The notes below the pieces were generated by a model. The model saw only the letters and a list, made by a program, of their open reading frames with translations, was not told the origin of the DNA and ran no database searches. Both the position numbers and the translations under genes were made by a program. From contig NZ_LT964854.1 in the NCBI RefSeq assembly GCF_900240305.1, positions 1,178,001 through 1,242,000 of the forward strand: a stretch of 64,000 bases of DNA, given 5' to 3'. The DNA is from Ottowia massiliensis. Its GTDB lineage: Bacteria > Pseudomonadota > Gammaproteobacteria > Burkholderiales > Burkholderiaceae_C. Below, piece after piece: positions 1 to 9,003 of this stretch (position 1 is its first letter; the number at the start of each line of letters is the position of its first letter).

Positions 1-515
1 GCGGGGGCGAAGACGGTCAGGGTCGCTGGCTCGTTCAGGCCGCTGAGGGTGATGCTGCGGCTTTGCGCCAGCAGCGGCTCGGCGCGCGGGCCGCGTGCCT
101 GCATCAGCCCCAGCGCAGTGGGGCCTGCGGCTTTGCCAAGCAGCTGCGCCTCGGCATCCCATAGCGAACGCGAATGGCCCAGCGTGCTGGCGTCGGATGT
201 GCGCCTGACCTGCCAGTACCAGCCGGAATAGATGGTGCTGAATTCGTCTCCTGCGCCTGATTCGGTGACTTCGTCTTTCACGCCGGGCACGTGCAGCAGG
301 CGCGCGGCTACGCGCTCCTGGCGCTCTTGCAGCGCCTGCGCAAAGCTTTGGTAGAGCGCTCCGTGCATTTGCGTGCGCAGCCAGATGCTGCCGCCCACCA
401 GCGCCAGCGCGGCTGGCGCCAGCGCCAGCACGGCAATGCGGCGCGCCAGTGTCCAGCGCCGCACGGAAGGCGCAGGCGGCGGGGCTGTTTCAGAAAGATC
501 TTCAGGCGCGGACAT
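1..515 (-). CDS. sensor histidine kinase, N-terminal part (runs off left edge)
   Basis: An open frame starts at the ATG complementary to 513-515 and continues unbroken off the left edge, so about 171 N-terminal residues are visible. After a proline-rich tail, residues 26-46 form one membrane helix. An extracytoplasmic region follows that contains SRSLWDAE and a bulky ligand-domain-like stretch ending at SITLSGLNEPATL. This layout fits the sensor half of a two-component kinase; the HAMP and kinase domains would lie outside the window. No partner response regulator is visible, although a broken regulator fragment lies at 6580-6730. The family call is inference from architecture. Confidence 0.6.
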   Translation of the reverse strand, partial: MSAPEDLSETAPPPAPSVRRWTLARRIAVLALAPAALALVGGSIWLRTQMHGALYQSFAQALQERQERVAARLLHVPGVKDEVTESGAGDEFSTIYSGWYWQVRRTSDASTLGHSRSLWDAEAQLLGKAAGPTALGLMQARGPRAEPLLAQSRSITLSGLNEPATLTVFAP

Positions 516-1113
516 GGGTGCGGATTATTCAAAACCTGTTCATGGCTCGAAGGCGCAGACGGGTCATTGCCTTGGCGCTGCGCTTTCAGCTCTGCCCAGT
601 TCACACATTCGCATCAAAAAGAAGAGCAAATTAAAGCAACCTAAAACGGCATTGTTCGCTTATTTCATGAGAACTTCATGCTATTGATAAAGGAGCTGAA
701 TATTTTGTCTCATTCAGCTCTGTTCCTCCGTTTGCTGGCAAGGCTGTGAACAAGACAGGAATAAATGTCACCTTGTCCACAGGGCGATGTGCGGCAGCGT
801 TTCTTATCCCCGCTATGCCGCAAAGCGGGCGGCTGTTCTCCATACCTTCACCAATCATGCAATCCATTGAAAAACAAAGAAAAAGAGATGTTCTCCACAG
901 AGAGGTGGCAGGCTTACTACGACGACTAATTCAAAAAATCGAAAAACATCCAGAGACAAGGAACATCTTTTTCCGGACCGTGCCTGGGCCAGACGCGGGC
1001 GTTTTCCGGCTGAAAGAATGAAAATTTCGTGAACTTTCCGCTATCGGCAAAGACAAAGGCTGCCCCGCACAGGCCCGGGCCTTGAACAACCTTCAACGAA
1101 ACAAACCACCACG
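516..1113. other. intergenic region, 598 bp, no convincing gene
   Basis: The stretch separates the divergent kinase and cytochrome b561 genes. It holds a fragment resembling the end of palindromic family A (CCTGTTCATGGCTCGAAGG near 533) and a complete family B repeat at 621-699. The remainder, about 700-1110, is AT-richer than the flanks. I see no conserved coding signal in it. Confidence 0.5.
621..699 (+). repeat. dispersed repeat family B, copy 1 (divergent)
   Basis: It begins AGAGCAAATTAAAG and ends GCTATTGATAAAGGAGC. The CTAGGACAT core is degenerate (ATGAGAACTTC). About 79 bp. Confidence 0.55.
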
Positions 1114-1677
1114 ATGTCTTCTGCTCATACCAAAACCCTGCCAGACCAGGCCCGTTACACCCGGACGGCCATTGCCCTGCATTGGCTATTGGCGCTGCTT
1201 CTCATCGGCCTGGCAGGCTCGGGGGTCTATATGGCAAACCTGCCGTTTTCACCAGCCAAGCTCAAGCTCATCAACTGGCATAAATGGGTGGGCATCTGTG
1301 TGCTGGCGCTTTCAGCTTTGCGCCTGCTGTGGCGGCTGACGCACCGCCCGCCCGCGCTGCCGCCTGCCGTGCTGGAGGCTATGCCTGGCTGGCAGCGCGT
1401 GGCGCACCACGGGGTTCACGCGCTGATGTATCTGCTCTTTTTCGCCGTGCCGCTCGCGGGCTGGGCTTACAGCTCGGCGGCGGGCTTTCCCATTGTGTTG
1501 TTTGGCGTGCTGCCGCTGCCTGATTGGCTGGGCGCTGACAAGGCGCTGGCGGCTGGCATCAAGCCGCTGCACGCGCTTTTGGCCATGGCCCTGATGGCGC
1601 TGGTGGCGCTGCACGTGGCAGGCGCGCTCAAGCACCAGCTGATAGACCGCGATGGCCTGTTGAGCCGCATGAAATAA
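1114..1677 (+). CDS. cytochrome b561 family protein
   Basis: This 187-residue protein has four hydrophobic helices and histidines placed as b-heme ligands: IALHWLLALL near residue 23, LINWHKWVG near 54, the HHGVHALMYLL segment, and KPLHALLAMAL with VALHVAG. That is the prokaryotic cytochrome b561 (CybB/YceJ) pattern. These proteins pass electrons between quinol and periplasmic partners in the inner membrane. Two YceI-family genes follow at once, the arrangement seen in E. coli yceJ-yceI, so the three probably form an operon. Length is normal for the family. Confidence 0.9.
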   Translation: MSSAHTKTLPDQARYTRTAIALHWLLALLLIGLAGSGVYMANLPFSPAKLKLINWHKWVGICVLALSALRLLWRLTHRPPALPPAVLEAMPGWQRVAHHGVHALMYLLFFAVPLAGWAYSSAAGFPIVLFGVLPLPDWLGADKALAAGIKPLHALLAMALMALVALHVAGALKHQLIDRDGLLSRMK

Positions 1678-1706
1678 CGCTGAATTTGTCCGAAGGAGTC
1701 AGATAT

Positions 1707-2270
1707 ATGTTCAGAAAAACCGTGGCCGCCAGCGCGCTGGCGCTGGTCTTCGCAACTCCCGCCCTGGCCGCTCAGGCGTTGCTGCCCGCCCAAAGCGAAA
1801 TGGCCTTTGTGAGCACGCAAATGGGTGTGCCGGTGCAAGGGCATTTCACCCGTTTCAGCGGTGATGTGGCGTTTGACCCGGCCCGCCCCGCCGCCGCCAG
1901 CATCACCTTGTTCATCGACATGGGCAGCGCCACACTGGGCGTGAAGGAAACCGATGCCGAGCTGGCCAAGGCTGACTGGTTTGACGTGGCAAAGTTTCCG
2001 CAGGCCACTTTCACTTCCAGCGCCGTAAAGGCGCTGGGCGGCGGCCGTTTTGAAGTGGCGGGGCAGCTCTCCATCAAAGGCAAGAGCCTGCCTGTGACAG
2101 TGCCGGTCACGCTTGTCCAGCAAGGCGCGGTGACGGTGGCCAGCGGCGAGATCACCATCAAGCGGCTGGCCTTTGGCATTGGCGGCGGCGAATGGGGCGA
2201 CGCTTCTTTGGTGGCTGACGATGTGAAAGTCAGCTTCAGACTGGCGCTTTCGGGCGTGGACAAAATCTGA
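1707..2270 (+). CDS. YceI family periplasmic protein
   Basis: I chose the ATG at 1707 because AAGGAG lies about 8 bases upstream and the protein then opens with a clean signal peptide (FRKTVAASALALVFATPALA). An in-frame start at 1686 would bury it. The mature part is a YceI lipocalin-like domain: paired F-x-P and V-A-G-x-L-x-I-K-G-K segments, and a GEWGDASLVADDVKVSF tail. YceI proteins bind isoprenoid-like molecules in the periplasm and often partner cytochrome b561. It sits 29 bases after the b561 gene and upstream of a second YceI gene, so it is probably cotranscribed. The ligand cannot be read from sequence. Confidence 0.88.
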   Translation: MFRKTVAASALALVFATPALAAQALLPAQSEMAFVSTQMGVPVQGHFTRFSGDVAFDPARPAAASITLFIDMGSATLGVKETDAELAKADWFDVAKFPQATFTSSAVKALGGGRFEVAGQLSIKGKSLPVTVPVTLVQQGAVTVASGEITIKRLAFGIGGGEWGDASLVADDVKVSFRLALSGVDKI

Positions 2271-2353
2271 TGGTCCTTGCTCAAAATACCCGCTCTGGCC
2301 GCCTTGGCAGCTTTCAATTGTTTTTTATCAACCCCTAGAAAAGGAGCTTTCCC

Positions 2354-2926
2354 ATGCGCCATGCATTTACCGTCCTCGCCGCTTGCGCCGCTTTCGCAGC
2401 CGCCGCGCCAGCCCAGGCCGCCGATTACGTGATTGACGCCACGCATACCAAAGTGTTTTTTGAAATCAACCACTTCGGCGCTTCGATCAACCGCGCCCGC
2501 TTTGACAAGAAGGAGGGCACGGTGCAGTTCGATCCCGCCGCCAAGACGGGCAAGGTGAATATCAAGATTGACGCCGCCAGCATCAGCAGCGGTGTGCCGC
2601 CGTTTGACAAGCACCTCAAGAGCGCCGATTTGTTTGACGTGGAGAAATACCCGTCAATCACCTTCGCGGCCGACCAATTCACGTTTGACGGTGACAAGGT
2701 GAAGGAAGTGAAAGGCCAGCTCACGCTCAAGGGCAAGACGCACCCCGTCACGCTGGCGGCGCGGCAGTTCACCTGCTACCCGAACCAGATGGTCAAGCGC
2801 GAAGTGTGCGGCGGTGACTTCGAAACCACGATTGACCGCACCCTGTTTGATCTGGGCTACGGCCCCGAACAAATGGCGGGCAAGCAAGTGCACGTCGTTG
2901 TGTCTGTAGAGGCTGTGCGCCAGTAA
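2354..2926 (+). CDS. YceI family periplasmic protein
   Basis: This 190-residue protein is preceded by AAAAGGAGC at good spacing. It carries a signal peptide ending APAQAA and a canonical YceI domain: YVIDATHTKVFFEINHFG, FDVEKYPSITF, GQLTLKGKTHPVTL, DRTLFDLGYG. It is closer to classical E. coli YceI than its upstream paralogue, and two cysteines in the TCYP and REVCGGDF segments could form a disulfide. It is the third gene of the b561-YceI-YceI set. A degenerate family A palindrome begins directly after its stop. Confidence 0.92.
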   Translation: MRHAFTVLAACAAFAAAAPAQAADYVIDATHTKVFFEINHFGASINRARFDKKEGTVQFDPAAKTGKVNIKIDAASISSGVPPFDKHLKSADLFDVEKYPSITFAADQFTFDGDKVKEVKGQLTLKGKTHPVTLAARQFTCYPNQMVKREVCGGDFETTIDRTLFDLGYGPEQMAGKQVHVVVSVEAVRQ

Positions 2927-3058
2927 GAGCCTGCTTCCAATTTGTCAGTGGGCGCGAACCGCAGGCGGGCTTTGCGATCCGGCGAGAATTTGCAAGACCC
3001 GCGAATGCCCGAGGCCGCGCCCAAGTCCGCACTTTCCGCGCCCACGGACATGAACTGA
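2927..3058 (+). repeat. palindromic repeat family A, degenerate copy
   Basis: It starts right after the YceI stop with AGAGCCTGCTTCC and keeps the interior landmarks GAACCGCAGGCGGGC, CGGCGAGAATTTGCAAG and CGCCCACGGACATGAAC. These match the intact copies at 15026 and 20708, but the terminal repeats are eroded. Confidence 0.65.
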
Positions 3059-3221
3059 AGGCGCGAGGGACTGGGAAGGCAGGCTGATTTTGCTATTGCA
3101 TTGATAGCTGCCCGCGCTTATTTCATCAGGACTTGCGGGCAATTTGGCTCCCATAAAAACGCTTTCTCATCCAGCCCGGCCGCCCCAGCGGCTCCAGCCG
3201 CCCAACCGGCTTTCACGCACC

Positions 3222-4514
3222 ATGCCCCAATTTCCCTTGTGGCCCCTGGCCTTGCCCCTGCTGGCCGCCGCCCAGACAGGCGCGGCTGCGACGCCAGCCG
3301 CCCCTGCCACGCCCCTTGCCTCGCCATTGGCCGAAGATACGCAAGCCAAAATTCAGCAGGCCGCCGCCTGGCAAGCCTGCACCCTGCTGGCCGATGACGA
3401 ACGCCTGGCCTGCTTTGACCAGTGGGCCGCCAGCCAGCAAAAGCTCATGCAAGCCATGAGTCAGCGCGTGGCGGGCGTGACCCAGACGAGCGAGGCGGAT
3501 GCCGCGCTGCCCGCTGCCAGCGCCACGGCCTCCGTGTTGCGCGCCGATGTCACGCAGGCCCTGGCCAGCGCCCAGCCCGCTCCTGCAGCCCGTGACGATG
3601 CGCCTGAAGGCGTTACCGCTTCCACCGGCATCGTTGGCGTGGGGCTGGAGCAAGGCTGCCGCGACCGGCAGTTTTCTGCGCTCTCGCGCTTCTGGGAACT
3701 CGAGTCGGGCAGCGCCTGCCCCACTTTCAGCCTGCGCGGCTATGGCCCCACGGGCCTTTTGGCAGCCGTGGGCAACCGCATGAACCAGCAGCCAGCCTCG
3801 CCCAATGCGGCCAATGTGGTTCCCACTCCCACCAGCTGGCGCAAAGAGGAAACACTGTTGCTGGTGTCCGTGCGCACGAAGATTGCGGGCGGCCTTTTCA
3901 CCCCGGCTCATTCGCCCCGGCGCGACTCGCTGTGGTTTGGCTATACCCAGCAGTCTTACTGGCAACTGTTCAGCCCGGAGCATTCGCGCCCTTTCCGCTC
4001 TACCGATTACGCGCCCGAAGCCATCTACATCTACCCCACCACAGCCAGCCTGCCCCTGGGCTGGCGCTGGCGTTACACCGGCGCAGGCCTGGTGCATCAG
4101 TCCAACGGCCAGTCAGACCCCCAGTCGCGCAGCTGGAACCGCGCCTATCTGATGGCTGGCTTTGAACATCCAAGAGGCTTGACCGTGCAGGCCAAGCTCT
4201 GGAGCCGCTTCAAGGAAACGGCGCTCAACGACAACAACCCCGACATCACCCGCTACCTGGGTCACAGCGAAATCGCCGCAGCCTGGCAAGTCAATTCCCG
4301 CAACCTGCTGCGCGCCACCTTCACCGGCCCCGTTGGCACAGGCCGTGGCAGCACGCGCTTGGAATGGCTGCGCGCCTTGGGCAACGGCGCAGGCAACAGC
4401 TTCAGCGGCCTGCATCTGCACCTGCGCCTGTTCCACGGCTATGGCGACAGCCTGCTGGACTACAACTACAAGCGCACGGTTTTCAGCGTAGGGCTGAGCC
4501 TGCTGGAGTTCTAG
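3222..4514 (+). CDS. pldA: outer membrane phospholipase A
   Basis: This 430-residue protein starts with a hydrophobic leader (MPQFPLWPLALPLLAAA) and a low-complexity Ala/Pro segment, then a beta-barrel domain with the OMPLA signature. GLVHQSNGQSDPQSRSWNR near residue 290 supplies the catalytic His-x-Ser and, further on, the Asn of the NRAY segment. YTQQSYWQLF and the aromatic C-terminus LSLLEF fit an outer-membrane barrel. It hydrolyses acyl chains of misplaced outer-leaflet phospholipids. I prefer the ATG at 3222 over one at 3144 because it places the signal peptide at the N-terminus. Confidence 0.93.
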   Translation: MPQFPLWPLALPLLAAAQTGAAATPAAPATPLASPLAEDTQAKIQQAAAWQACTLLADDERLACFDQWAASQQKLMQAMSQRVAGVTQTSEADAALPAASATASVLRADVTQALASAQPAPAARDDAPEGVTASTGIVGVGLEQGCRDRQFSALSRFWELESGSACPTFSLRGYGPTGLLAAVGNRMNQQPASPNAANVVPTPTSWRKEETLLLVSVRTKIAGGLFTPAHSPRRDSLWFGYTQQSYWQLFSPEHSRPFRSTDYAPEAIYIYPTTASLPLGWRWRYTGAGLVHQSNGQSDPQSRSWNRAYLMAGFEHPRGLTVQAKLWSRFKETALNDNNPDITRYLGHSEIAAAWQVNSRNLLRATFTGPVGTGRGSTRLEWLRALGNGAGNSFSGLHLHLRLFHGYGDSLLDYNYKRTVFSVGLSLLEF

Positions 4515-5202
4515 GAACCCGTCCTCAAGGTCATTCCAGAAGTCTGACCGTGCGACGAATGCAGGCAATCTTCGCGAATGCTTCAGCCGAGGCCACGCTG
4601 ACCCCCGGCTCAACTTTTCGATAGCGCTTGGAAAGCCACTCAGGCCGCCGCTTCCGTGGTGCTGAAGCGCACTTCGCCCGTTAGCAGCTTGTACAAGGTG
4701 TGGAGGTGCATTTTTTTCAAGCTTTGCCCCCGCCTTGGCGCGGCTACGGGGTGATGAAGCATCTCTCTCTTGCTAGTGCGCCACCAGCTGACGACTCCAG
4801 CCGCGCTACCGGGCCGGTGTTGCTTGCCCGTATGAATTGAAAAACAGGAGCGAATTAAAGGGGTATGAAATACCATTCTGCGCTTTGTGCACTAGGACAT
4901 TTAGCTATGGTTTTAAGAGCAGATTAAGTCTTTCTTTCGTACTAGTGTGAGTGACTCTTTTATCCGCAGAGTCGGCCCAGGAATGCTCGGACCGGAGTTT
5001 GGGTTTTGCTTTGGAGCGCTCAGGCACCACATTGAAGCGCTGCTCATTCCCTGCGGCATTCCGCCCGGCCGCGCGACGGGTGGCGGTCTTTACAAAACTT
5101 CAGCGCTCATGCGCACTGCCCGAAACATGCGCAACCCACACTTGCTCTCCATGCCGGACAACGGCGCCCTTCCCCTGTTGGAGCTTTTAAAAGGAAACCG
5201 CC
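4515..5202. other. intergenic region, 688 bp, with a possible transposase tail
   Basis: On the minus strand a short open tail (about 4550-4660) ends AFAKIACIRRTVRLLE, which looks like the C-terminus of an IS transposase; this is pattern memory only. A family B repeat occupies 4845-4924. From 4925 to 5200 nothing recognisable is seen apart from the leader of the Spy-like gene. Confidence 0.4.
4845..4924 (+). repeat. dispersed repeat family B, copy 2
   Basis: Begins CAGGAGCGAATTAAAG, contains GCGCTTTGTGCACTAGGACATTT and ends in the GAGCAG motif. Confidence 0.75.
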
Positions 5203-5832
5203 ATGTTTCATCACCGCAAACCTTTTCTGATGGCCGCTTTGATGGCCGTTGCAGCCGCTTCGGCGCAGGCGCAAATGCCCGCTTCCGGCGAAGCCTCCGC
5301 CCAGGCTGATGGCGCGGCCCGCCAGAAAACCGCCAGCCACGACGGCAAGGCTGGCCGGTGCCATGCCCGCATGGCCGAGCGCCACGCCAAGCGCATGGCC
5401 GCGCTGAAAGAGCGCCTGAAGATTTCTCCCGCACAAGAAGACGCGTGGAACCAATTCGCCAGCGCCATGCAGCCGCCCGCCCCGCCCGCCCAGCGCCCTG
5501 ACCGTGCCGAGTTTGAGCGTCTTACGACGCCTGAACGGCTCGACCGCATGCAAGCCATGCAGGCCGAGGATCAGACTCGCATGGCCGCCCGCAACCAGGC
5601 CATCAAGAATTTCTACGCGCAACTCACGCCTGAACAGCAAAAAGCCTTTGACCAGCACGCCATGCATGGCCGCCCCGAGGGGCGCCCGCACGGCCGGCCG
5701 CATGGCAAATCACGCGATGAACGCGACGGCTGCCAAGGCGGCAAGGGCGGTCCAAAAGCCGGATTCAGGGGCGGCGACGCCCCTTGCGCCATGCCGCCTG
5801 ATGGCCCCAATGGCCGCCCGCCGCGCGGCTGA
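5203..5832 (+). CDS. Spy/CpxP-like periplasmic LTXXQ protein
   Basis: A signal peptide (LMAALMAVAAASAQA) precedes a helical domain rich in Met, Arg and Glu. It carries an ALKERLKISPAQEDAWNQF segment and a second repeat-like YAQLTPEQQKAFDQ, the LTXXQ motif of Spy/CpxP periplasmic chaperones. The last 50 residues are low-complexity and rich in His, Gly, Arg and Asp (GRPEGRPHGRPHGK), perhaps metal-binding or disordered. The RBS is AAAGGAAAC just upstream. Family members buffer envelope or metal stress; regulation is not visible here. A bipartite terminator follows. Confidence 0.82.
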   Translation: MFHHRKPFLMAALMAVAAASAQAQMPASGEASAQADGAARQKTASHDGKAGRCHARMAERHAKRMAALKERLKISPAQEDAWNQFASAMQPPAPPAQRPDRAEFERLTTPERLDRMQAMQAEDQTRMAARNQAIKNFYAQLTPEQQKAFDQHAMHGRPEGRPHGRPHGKSRDERDGCQGGKGGPKAGFRGGDAPCAMPPDGPNGRPPRG

Positions 5833-5890
5833 CGCTGGCGGCTCCTGCCGGCCGCTTGCTTTCATGCTTTGACTCCTCTTGCTCCTCCTG

Positions 5891-5922
5891 CCGCCCGGTG
5901 GCTTGCCACGGGCGGTTTTTTT
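5891..5922 (+). terminator. rho-independent terminator after the Spy-like gene
   Basis: The arms CCGCCCG...CGGGCGG, extended by TGGC/GCCA across a bulge, are followed by a run of T. Confidence 0.85.
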
Positions 5923-6008
5923 ATGCGCTGCTTTCATGCCCGGCGCAGGCCGGGCGTGGGGCTATGCCGTAAGCTCCGCAGCCTTTTTCATTCCTTGCCC
6001 GCCCATCC

Positions 6009-6230
6009 ATGTTCGGTTTCAGTGAAGAGCAGATTGCCTGGTTCGGCCTCACCTTTGGCGTGGGCGCGTTCATTCTTTACATGCTGTTTGTCATTGGACA
6101 GCTGGCATGGGAATCCAAGGCGGGCAAGTTCGGCACTTTCGTGCTCTTTCTCGCGCTGGCGCTGGGCATGCTGGGCTTTATTGCCAAGGTGGTGATCCAG
6201 TGGATTCTGGAAAAGGGCGCGCCAGCTTGA
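6009..6230 (+). CDS. DUF2788 small membrane protein
   Basis: This 73-residue protein has two hydrophobic helices. The N-terminal MFGFSEEQIAWFGLTFG and the middle QLAWESKAGKFG match DUF2788 as I know it from betaproteobacteria and gammaproteobacteria. Function is unknown. It stands alone between two terminated or remnant-filled spacers. Confidence 0.8.
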   Translation: MFGFSEEQIAWFGLTFGVGAFILYMLFVIGQLAWESKAGKFGTFVLFLALALGMLGFIAKVVIQWILEKGAPA

Positions 6231-6876
6231 GCGCCGCGCCCCCGGCGGCGCAGGCGTCTTGCAAAAAGCCTTTTCTTGAGGTTTTCAGGACCTGTTCAAG
6301 GCCTGGCCGTAGACGTAAAGAAAATTTACGGCAAACGATTGTCATGTATCCAAGTAAGTGACATGACCGATGAACAGTGTGAGATTGTGCAAAAGCACTT
6401 TCCGGTAGGTAAGCGTGCAGGCAGATCCCGGGTGCGTAGCGCCCAAGACACCCTTTTGGGTTCATTCAGCAAAGTGTTTGGTCAGCACATGTCACTGTGA
6501 GTCGGTCATACCGCTTGGGTAAATGGGGGGATTTTGCTATTCACTTGGGGTTTAAGGACAGGCTCTTATGACAGGAAGCGTTTAAGTCGCAGCACCAGAA
6601 ACTGGTGAGCAAGCGGCAAGGGCGCGCAAGGACTTGACGTGGGTGTCTGCCGTGCAATCAAAGCTGTCGTAAGCAATGCCCCAGGCTTGCTCCAGCAGTT
6701 CAGCGCAGATGCAGGACGCGCCCCGCCACTGTAGCGGGGCGGCCAGTAAGCCATGCAAGGTGGCTCACGCGCAAACTGGCAGTTTGCGCGGGGGAAAAGC
6801 CCCAAGGCATTCTGTCTCTGCGCCGGAAGGCGCGGAGGTCAGGCTGGCTGATGCCTCAGTCCGGTAGCGCAGCAGA
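6231..6876. other. gene graveyard: IS remnant and response-regulator fragment
   Basis: There is no intact gene. Near 6280-6315 an end of repeat family A is visible (GACCTGTTCAAGGCCTGGCCG). From 6364 a plus-strand fragment reads MTDEQCEIVQKHFPVGKR, the usual opening of IS5-group transposases, and it is truncated. On the minus strand, about 6730-6580, a fragment reads AELLEQAWGIAYDSF then DTHVKSLRA, the winged-helix end of an OmpR-type response regulator. Both are too short to function. Confidence 0.5.
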
Positions 6877-7161
6877 TCAGTTTGCGCCCGGCCCAGCCAA
6901 ATTGCCGGGGCGGGTGTCGGGCAGATCAATTTTGACTTCAAGTACATCCAGATTGCCCTGGTGGTGAATCTGGATGTCGCTGTCGTTGATTTGCACGTAT
7001 TTCTTGACGACGGCGATCAGCTCGGCGCGCAGCGCAGGCAAATAGTCAGGGGCATGGGCGCTGCGCTCGCCGCGTTCGTGAGCCAGGATGATTTGCAGCC
7101 GCTCTTTCGCCACCGAGGCGGTTTTTTTCTTCTCGCCAAAGAACAGATCGAGCAGGGACAT
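6877..7161 (-). CDS. minE: cell division topological specificity factor MinE
   Basis: This 94-residue protein has the N-terminal membrane-binding MSLLDLFFGEKKKTA, the MinD-contact helix VAKERLQIILAHERGER, and the beta-sheet dimer domain LRAELIAVVKKYVQINDSDIQI. The last residues (DTRPGNLAGPGAN) extend slightly past the usual end. It releases MinD from the membrane and drives pole-to-pole oscillation. It lies 3 bases after minD in a minCDE operon read leftward. Confidence 0.97.
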   Translation of the reverse strand: MSLLDLFFGEKKKTASVAKERLQIILAHERGERSAHAPDYLPALRAELIAVVKKYVQINDSDIQIHHQGNLDVLEVKIDLPDTRPGNLAGPGAN

Positions 7162-7164
7162 GGC

Positions 7165-7980
7165 TTATTTGCCTCCGAACAGGCGCTTGAAGAAGCCAGG
7201 CTTTTCCGCTTCAGTAAAGCGCAGCGGGCGCTCTTCGCCCAGAAAGCGCTCTACTACGTCTTTGTAGGCTTCGGCCACATCCGTGCCTTCCAGATAAACG
7301 GCAGGCAGGCCTTGATTGGAGGCTTGCAGGATGGCCTCGCTTTCAGGGATGACGCCGATGAGCGGAATGCGCAGAATTTCCTGGATGTCGTCCAGGCTGA
7401 GCATCTGTCCGTCGGCTACGCGATTCGGGTTGTAGCGGGTTATGAGCAGGTGCTCCTTGATGGCCTCTTTGCCGTCAATGGCGCGCTGGGTTTTGCTGCC
7501 CAGCATGCCCAGAATGCGGTCGGAGTCGCGCACGCTGGAGACTTCGGGGTTGGTGACCACGATGGCTTCATCAGCGTAGTGCATGGCCATGAGCGCGCCG
7601 GTTTCTATGCCGGCGGGCGAGTCGCAAACCACGTAGTCAAAGCCCATTTCTGCCAGTTCGTCGAGCACTTTTTTCACGCCTTCCTGCGTGAGGGCCTCCT
7701 TGTCGCGTGTCTGGCTGGCGGCCAGCACATGCAGGTTTTCGCACTGCTTGTCCTTGATAAGCGCCTGCGTGAGCGTGGCATCGCCCTGGATGACGTTGAT
7801 GAAGTCGTACACCACGCGCCGCTCGCAGCCCATGATGAGATCCAAGTTGCGCAGGCCCACGTCAAAGTCGATGACAGCGGTTTTGAAACCCTTCAAGGCC
7901 AGGCCCGACGAAAACGCGGCGCTGGTGGTGGTCTTGCCCACGCCGCCCTTGCCGGAAGTCACGACAACAATCTTGCTCAT
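7165..7980 (-). CDS. minD: septum site-determining ATPase MinD
   Basis: This 271-residue protein begins MSKIVVVTSGKGGVGKTT, the deviant Walker A of the MinD/ParA group, and ends with the membrane-targeting amphipathic tail PGFFKRLFGGK. The start at 7980 fits the family; an open frame runs upstream but only as antisense of minC. It recruits MinC to the membrane and is cycled by MinE. It lies 55 bases downstream of minC. Confidence 0.98.
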   Translation of the reverse strand: MSKIVVVTSGKGGVGKTTTSAAFSSGLALKGFKTAVIDFDVGLRNLDLIMGCERRVVYDFINVIQGDATLTQALIKDKQCENLHVLAASQTRDKEALTQEGVKKVLDELAEMGFDYVVCDSPAGIETGALMAMHYADEAIVVTNPEVSSVRDSDRILGMLGSKTQRAIDGKEAIKEHLLITRYNPNRVADGQMLSLDDIQEILRIPLIGVIPESEAILQASNQGLPAVYLEGTDVAEAYKDVVERFLGEERPLRFTEAEKPGFFKRLFGGK

Positions 7981-8035
7981 CTTCAGAGGTCTTTCTTTGC
8001 GGAAAACTGTTTTTGCTGGAAAAGGTGAATTTCGT

Positions 8036-8788
8036 TTACATGGCGACAGCCACGAGCTTGTGTCCGGCATCGCTGCTGCTGAGATGGATTTGCGCAGGGC
8101 GACCCCGCACGCCTTGCGGCAGGCCCGCTTCGGCGGTCTGGTATACGCCCGCAATGGCCACCAGCTCCGGCTCCATGGCCATGGCAAAGATGCGCGCCTT
8201 GGCGTCGCCATGAGCGCCAGCGATGGCGCGGCCGCGCAAAGGGGCGTAGACGTGGATATGGCCGTCAGCAATGACTTCCGCGCCAGGATTGACCACAGCG
8301 TTCACGATCAGATCGCGCCCTCTGGCATACACCTGCACGCCCGCGCGCACGGGGCGATCCACCATCATGGCCGTGCTGGGAACGAAGGCCGCCTCGGCCG
8401 TTCTGGCTGGCGCAGGGCGCGGGGCGGGGCGCGCGGCTTGATGTGACACGCGCGCATCAGGCGCGCAGGCCAGCCCGGCTGCGCGGGCGGCTTCCATCAT
8501 TGCGGGCGTGCCGCCGCATACGGCCACGGGAGCCATCTTGTACTGGCGCAGCAGCTTGAGCAGCTCGGCAAAATCCAGCTCCGCGCCGGGCTGGCTGGCA
8601 ACCAGCGGCGAGAGGTCGATCAGCAGCGGGTCGTGGTCAAAAAAATCGGGAGTGGAACCATAGTGGCGGCGCAAATCCGCCGCCAGCGCATCCAGCCCGG
8701 CTGACTTGAGCAGCAGCCCCACCAGCGGCAAGCTGGCGCTCTTGACTTCAAAGCTGGCAGGCGCTTTGGCAGGGGAGACGGAAGGCAT
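8036..8788 (-). CDS. minC: septum site-determining protein MinC
   Basis: This 250-residue protein has an N-terminal FtsZ-inhibiting domain (FEVKSASLPLVGLLLKSA). An Ala/Pro linker (RPAPRPAPARTAE) follows, then the C-terminal beta-helix that binds MinD (RAGVQVYARGRDLIVNA, ADGHIHVYAPLRGRA, IFAMAMEPELVAIAG). It is the first gene of minCDE and blocks Z-ring assembly away from midcell. It is divergent from the DUF454 gene, with about 215 bases between them for promoters. Confidence 0.97.
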   Translation of the reverse strand: MPSVSPAKAPASFEVKSASLPLVGLLLKSAGLDALAADLRRHYGSTPDFFDHDPLLIDLSPLVASQPGAELDFAELLKLLRQYKMAPVAVCGGTPAMMEAARAAGLACAPDARVSHQAARPAPRPAPARTAEAAFVPSTAMMVDRPVRAGVQVYARGRDLIVNAVVNPGAEVIADGHIHVYAPLRGRAIAGAHGDAKARIFAMAMEPELVAIAGVYQTAEAGLPQGVRGRPAQIHLSSSDAGHKLVAVAM

Positions 8789-9003
8789 GGATGAAGACTG
8801 CGCAGGGGGAAAAATCGCCGCATCTTACCAGTGGGGTTATGTTTTTCGATGCCTGCTTGAGTGACGGATGTAAGCAGTGATACCAGTGATGCAGACACAG
8901 GCAATGCCGCCCAAATTCCGTTGCAAATTCTCGTTTCCTGTCAGCCGGCAGGGGTCTAGGGGCATGGATTACATTCGCCCGGTTTTCCCGCCCAGCCCAC
9001 GCC

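Noticed and set aside
49..604. Small ORFs on both strands at the left edge
   Set aside because: They are shadows of the kinase frame, which is open through the edge and has a membrane helix.
853..868. Shared 16-mer ATGCAATCCATTGAAA at about 853 and 32627
   Set aside because: One repeated 16-mer is near chance expectation for 64 kb, and the flanks agree only in being purine-rich.
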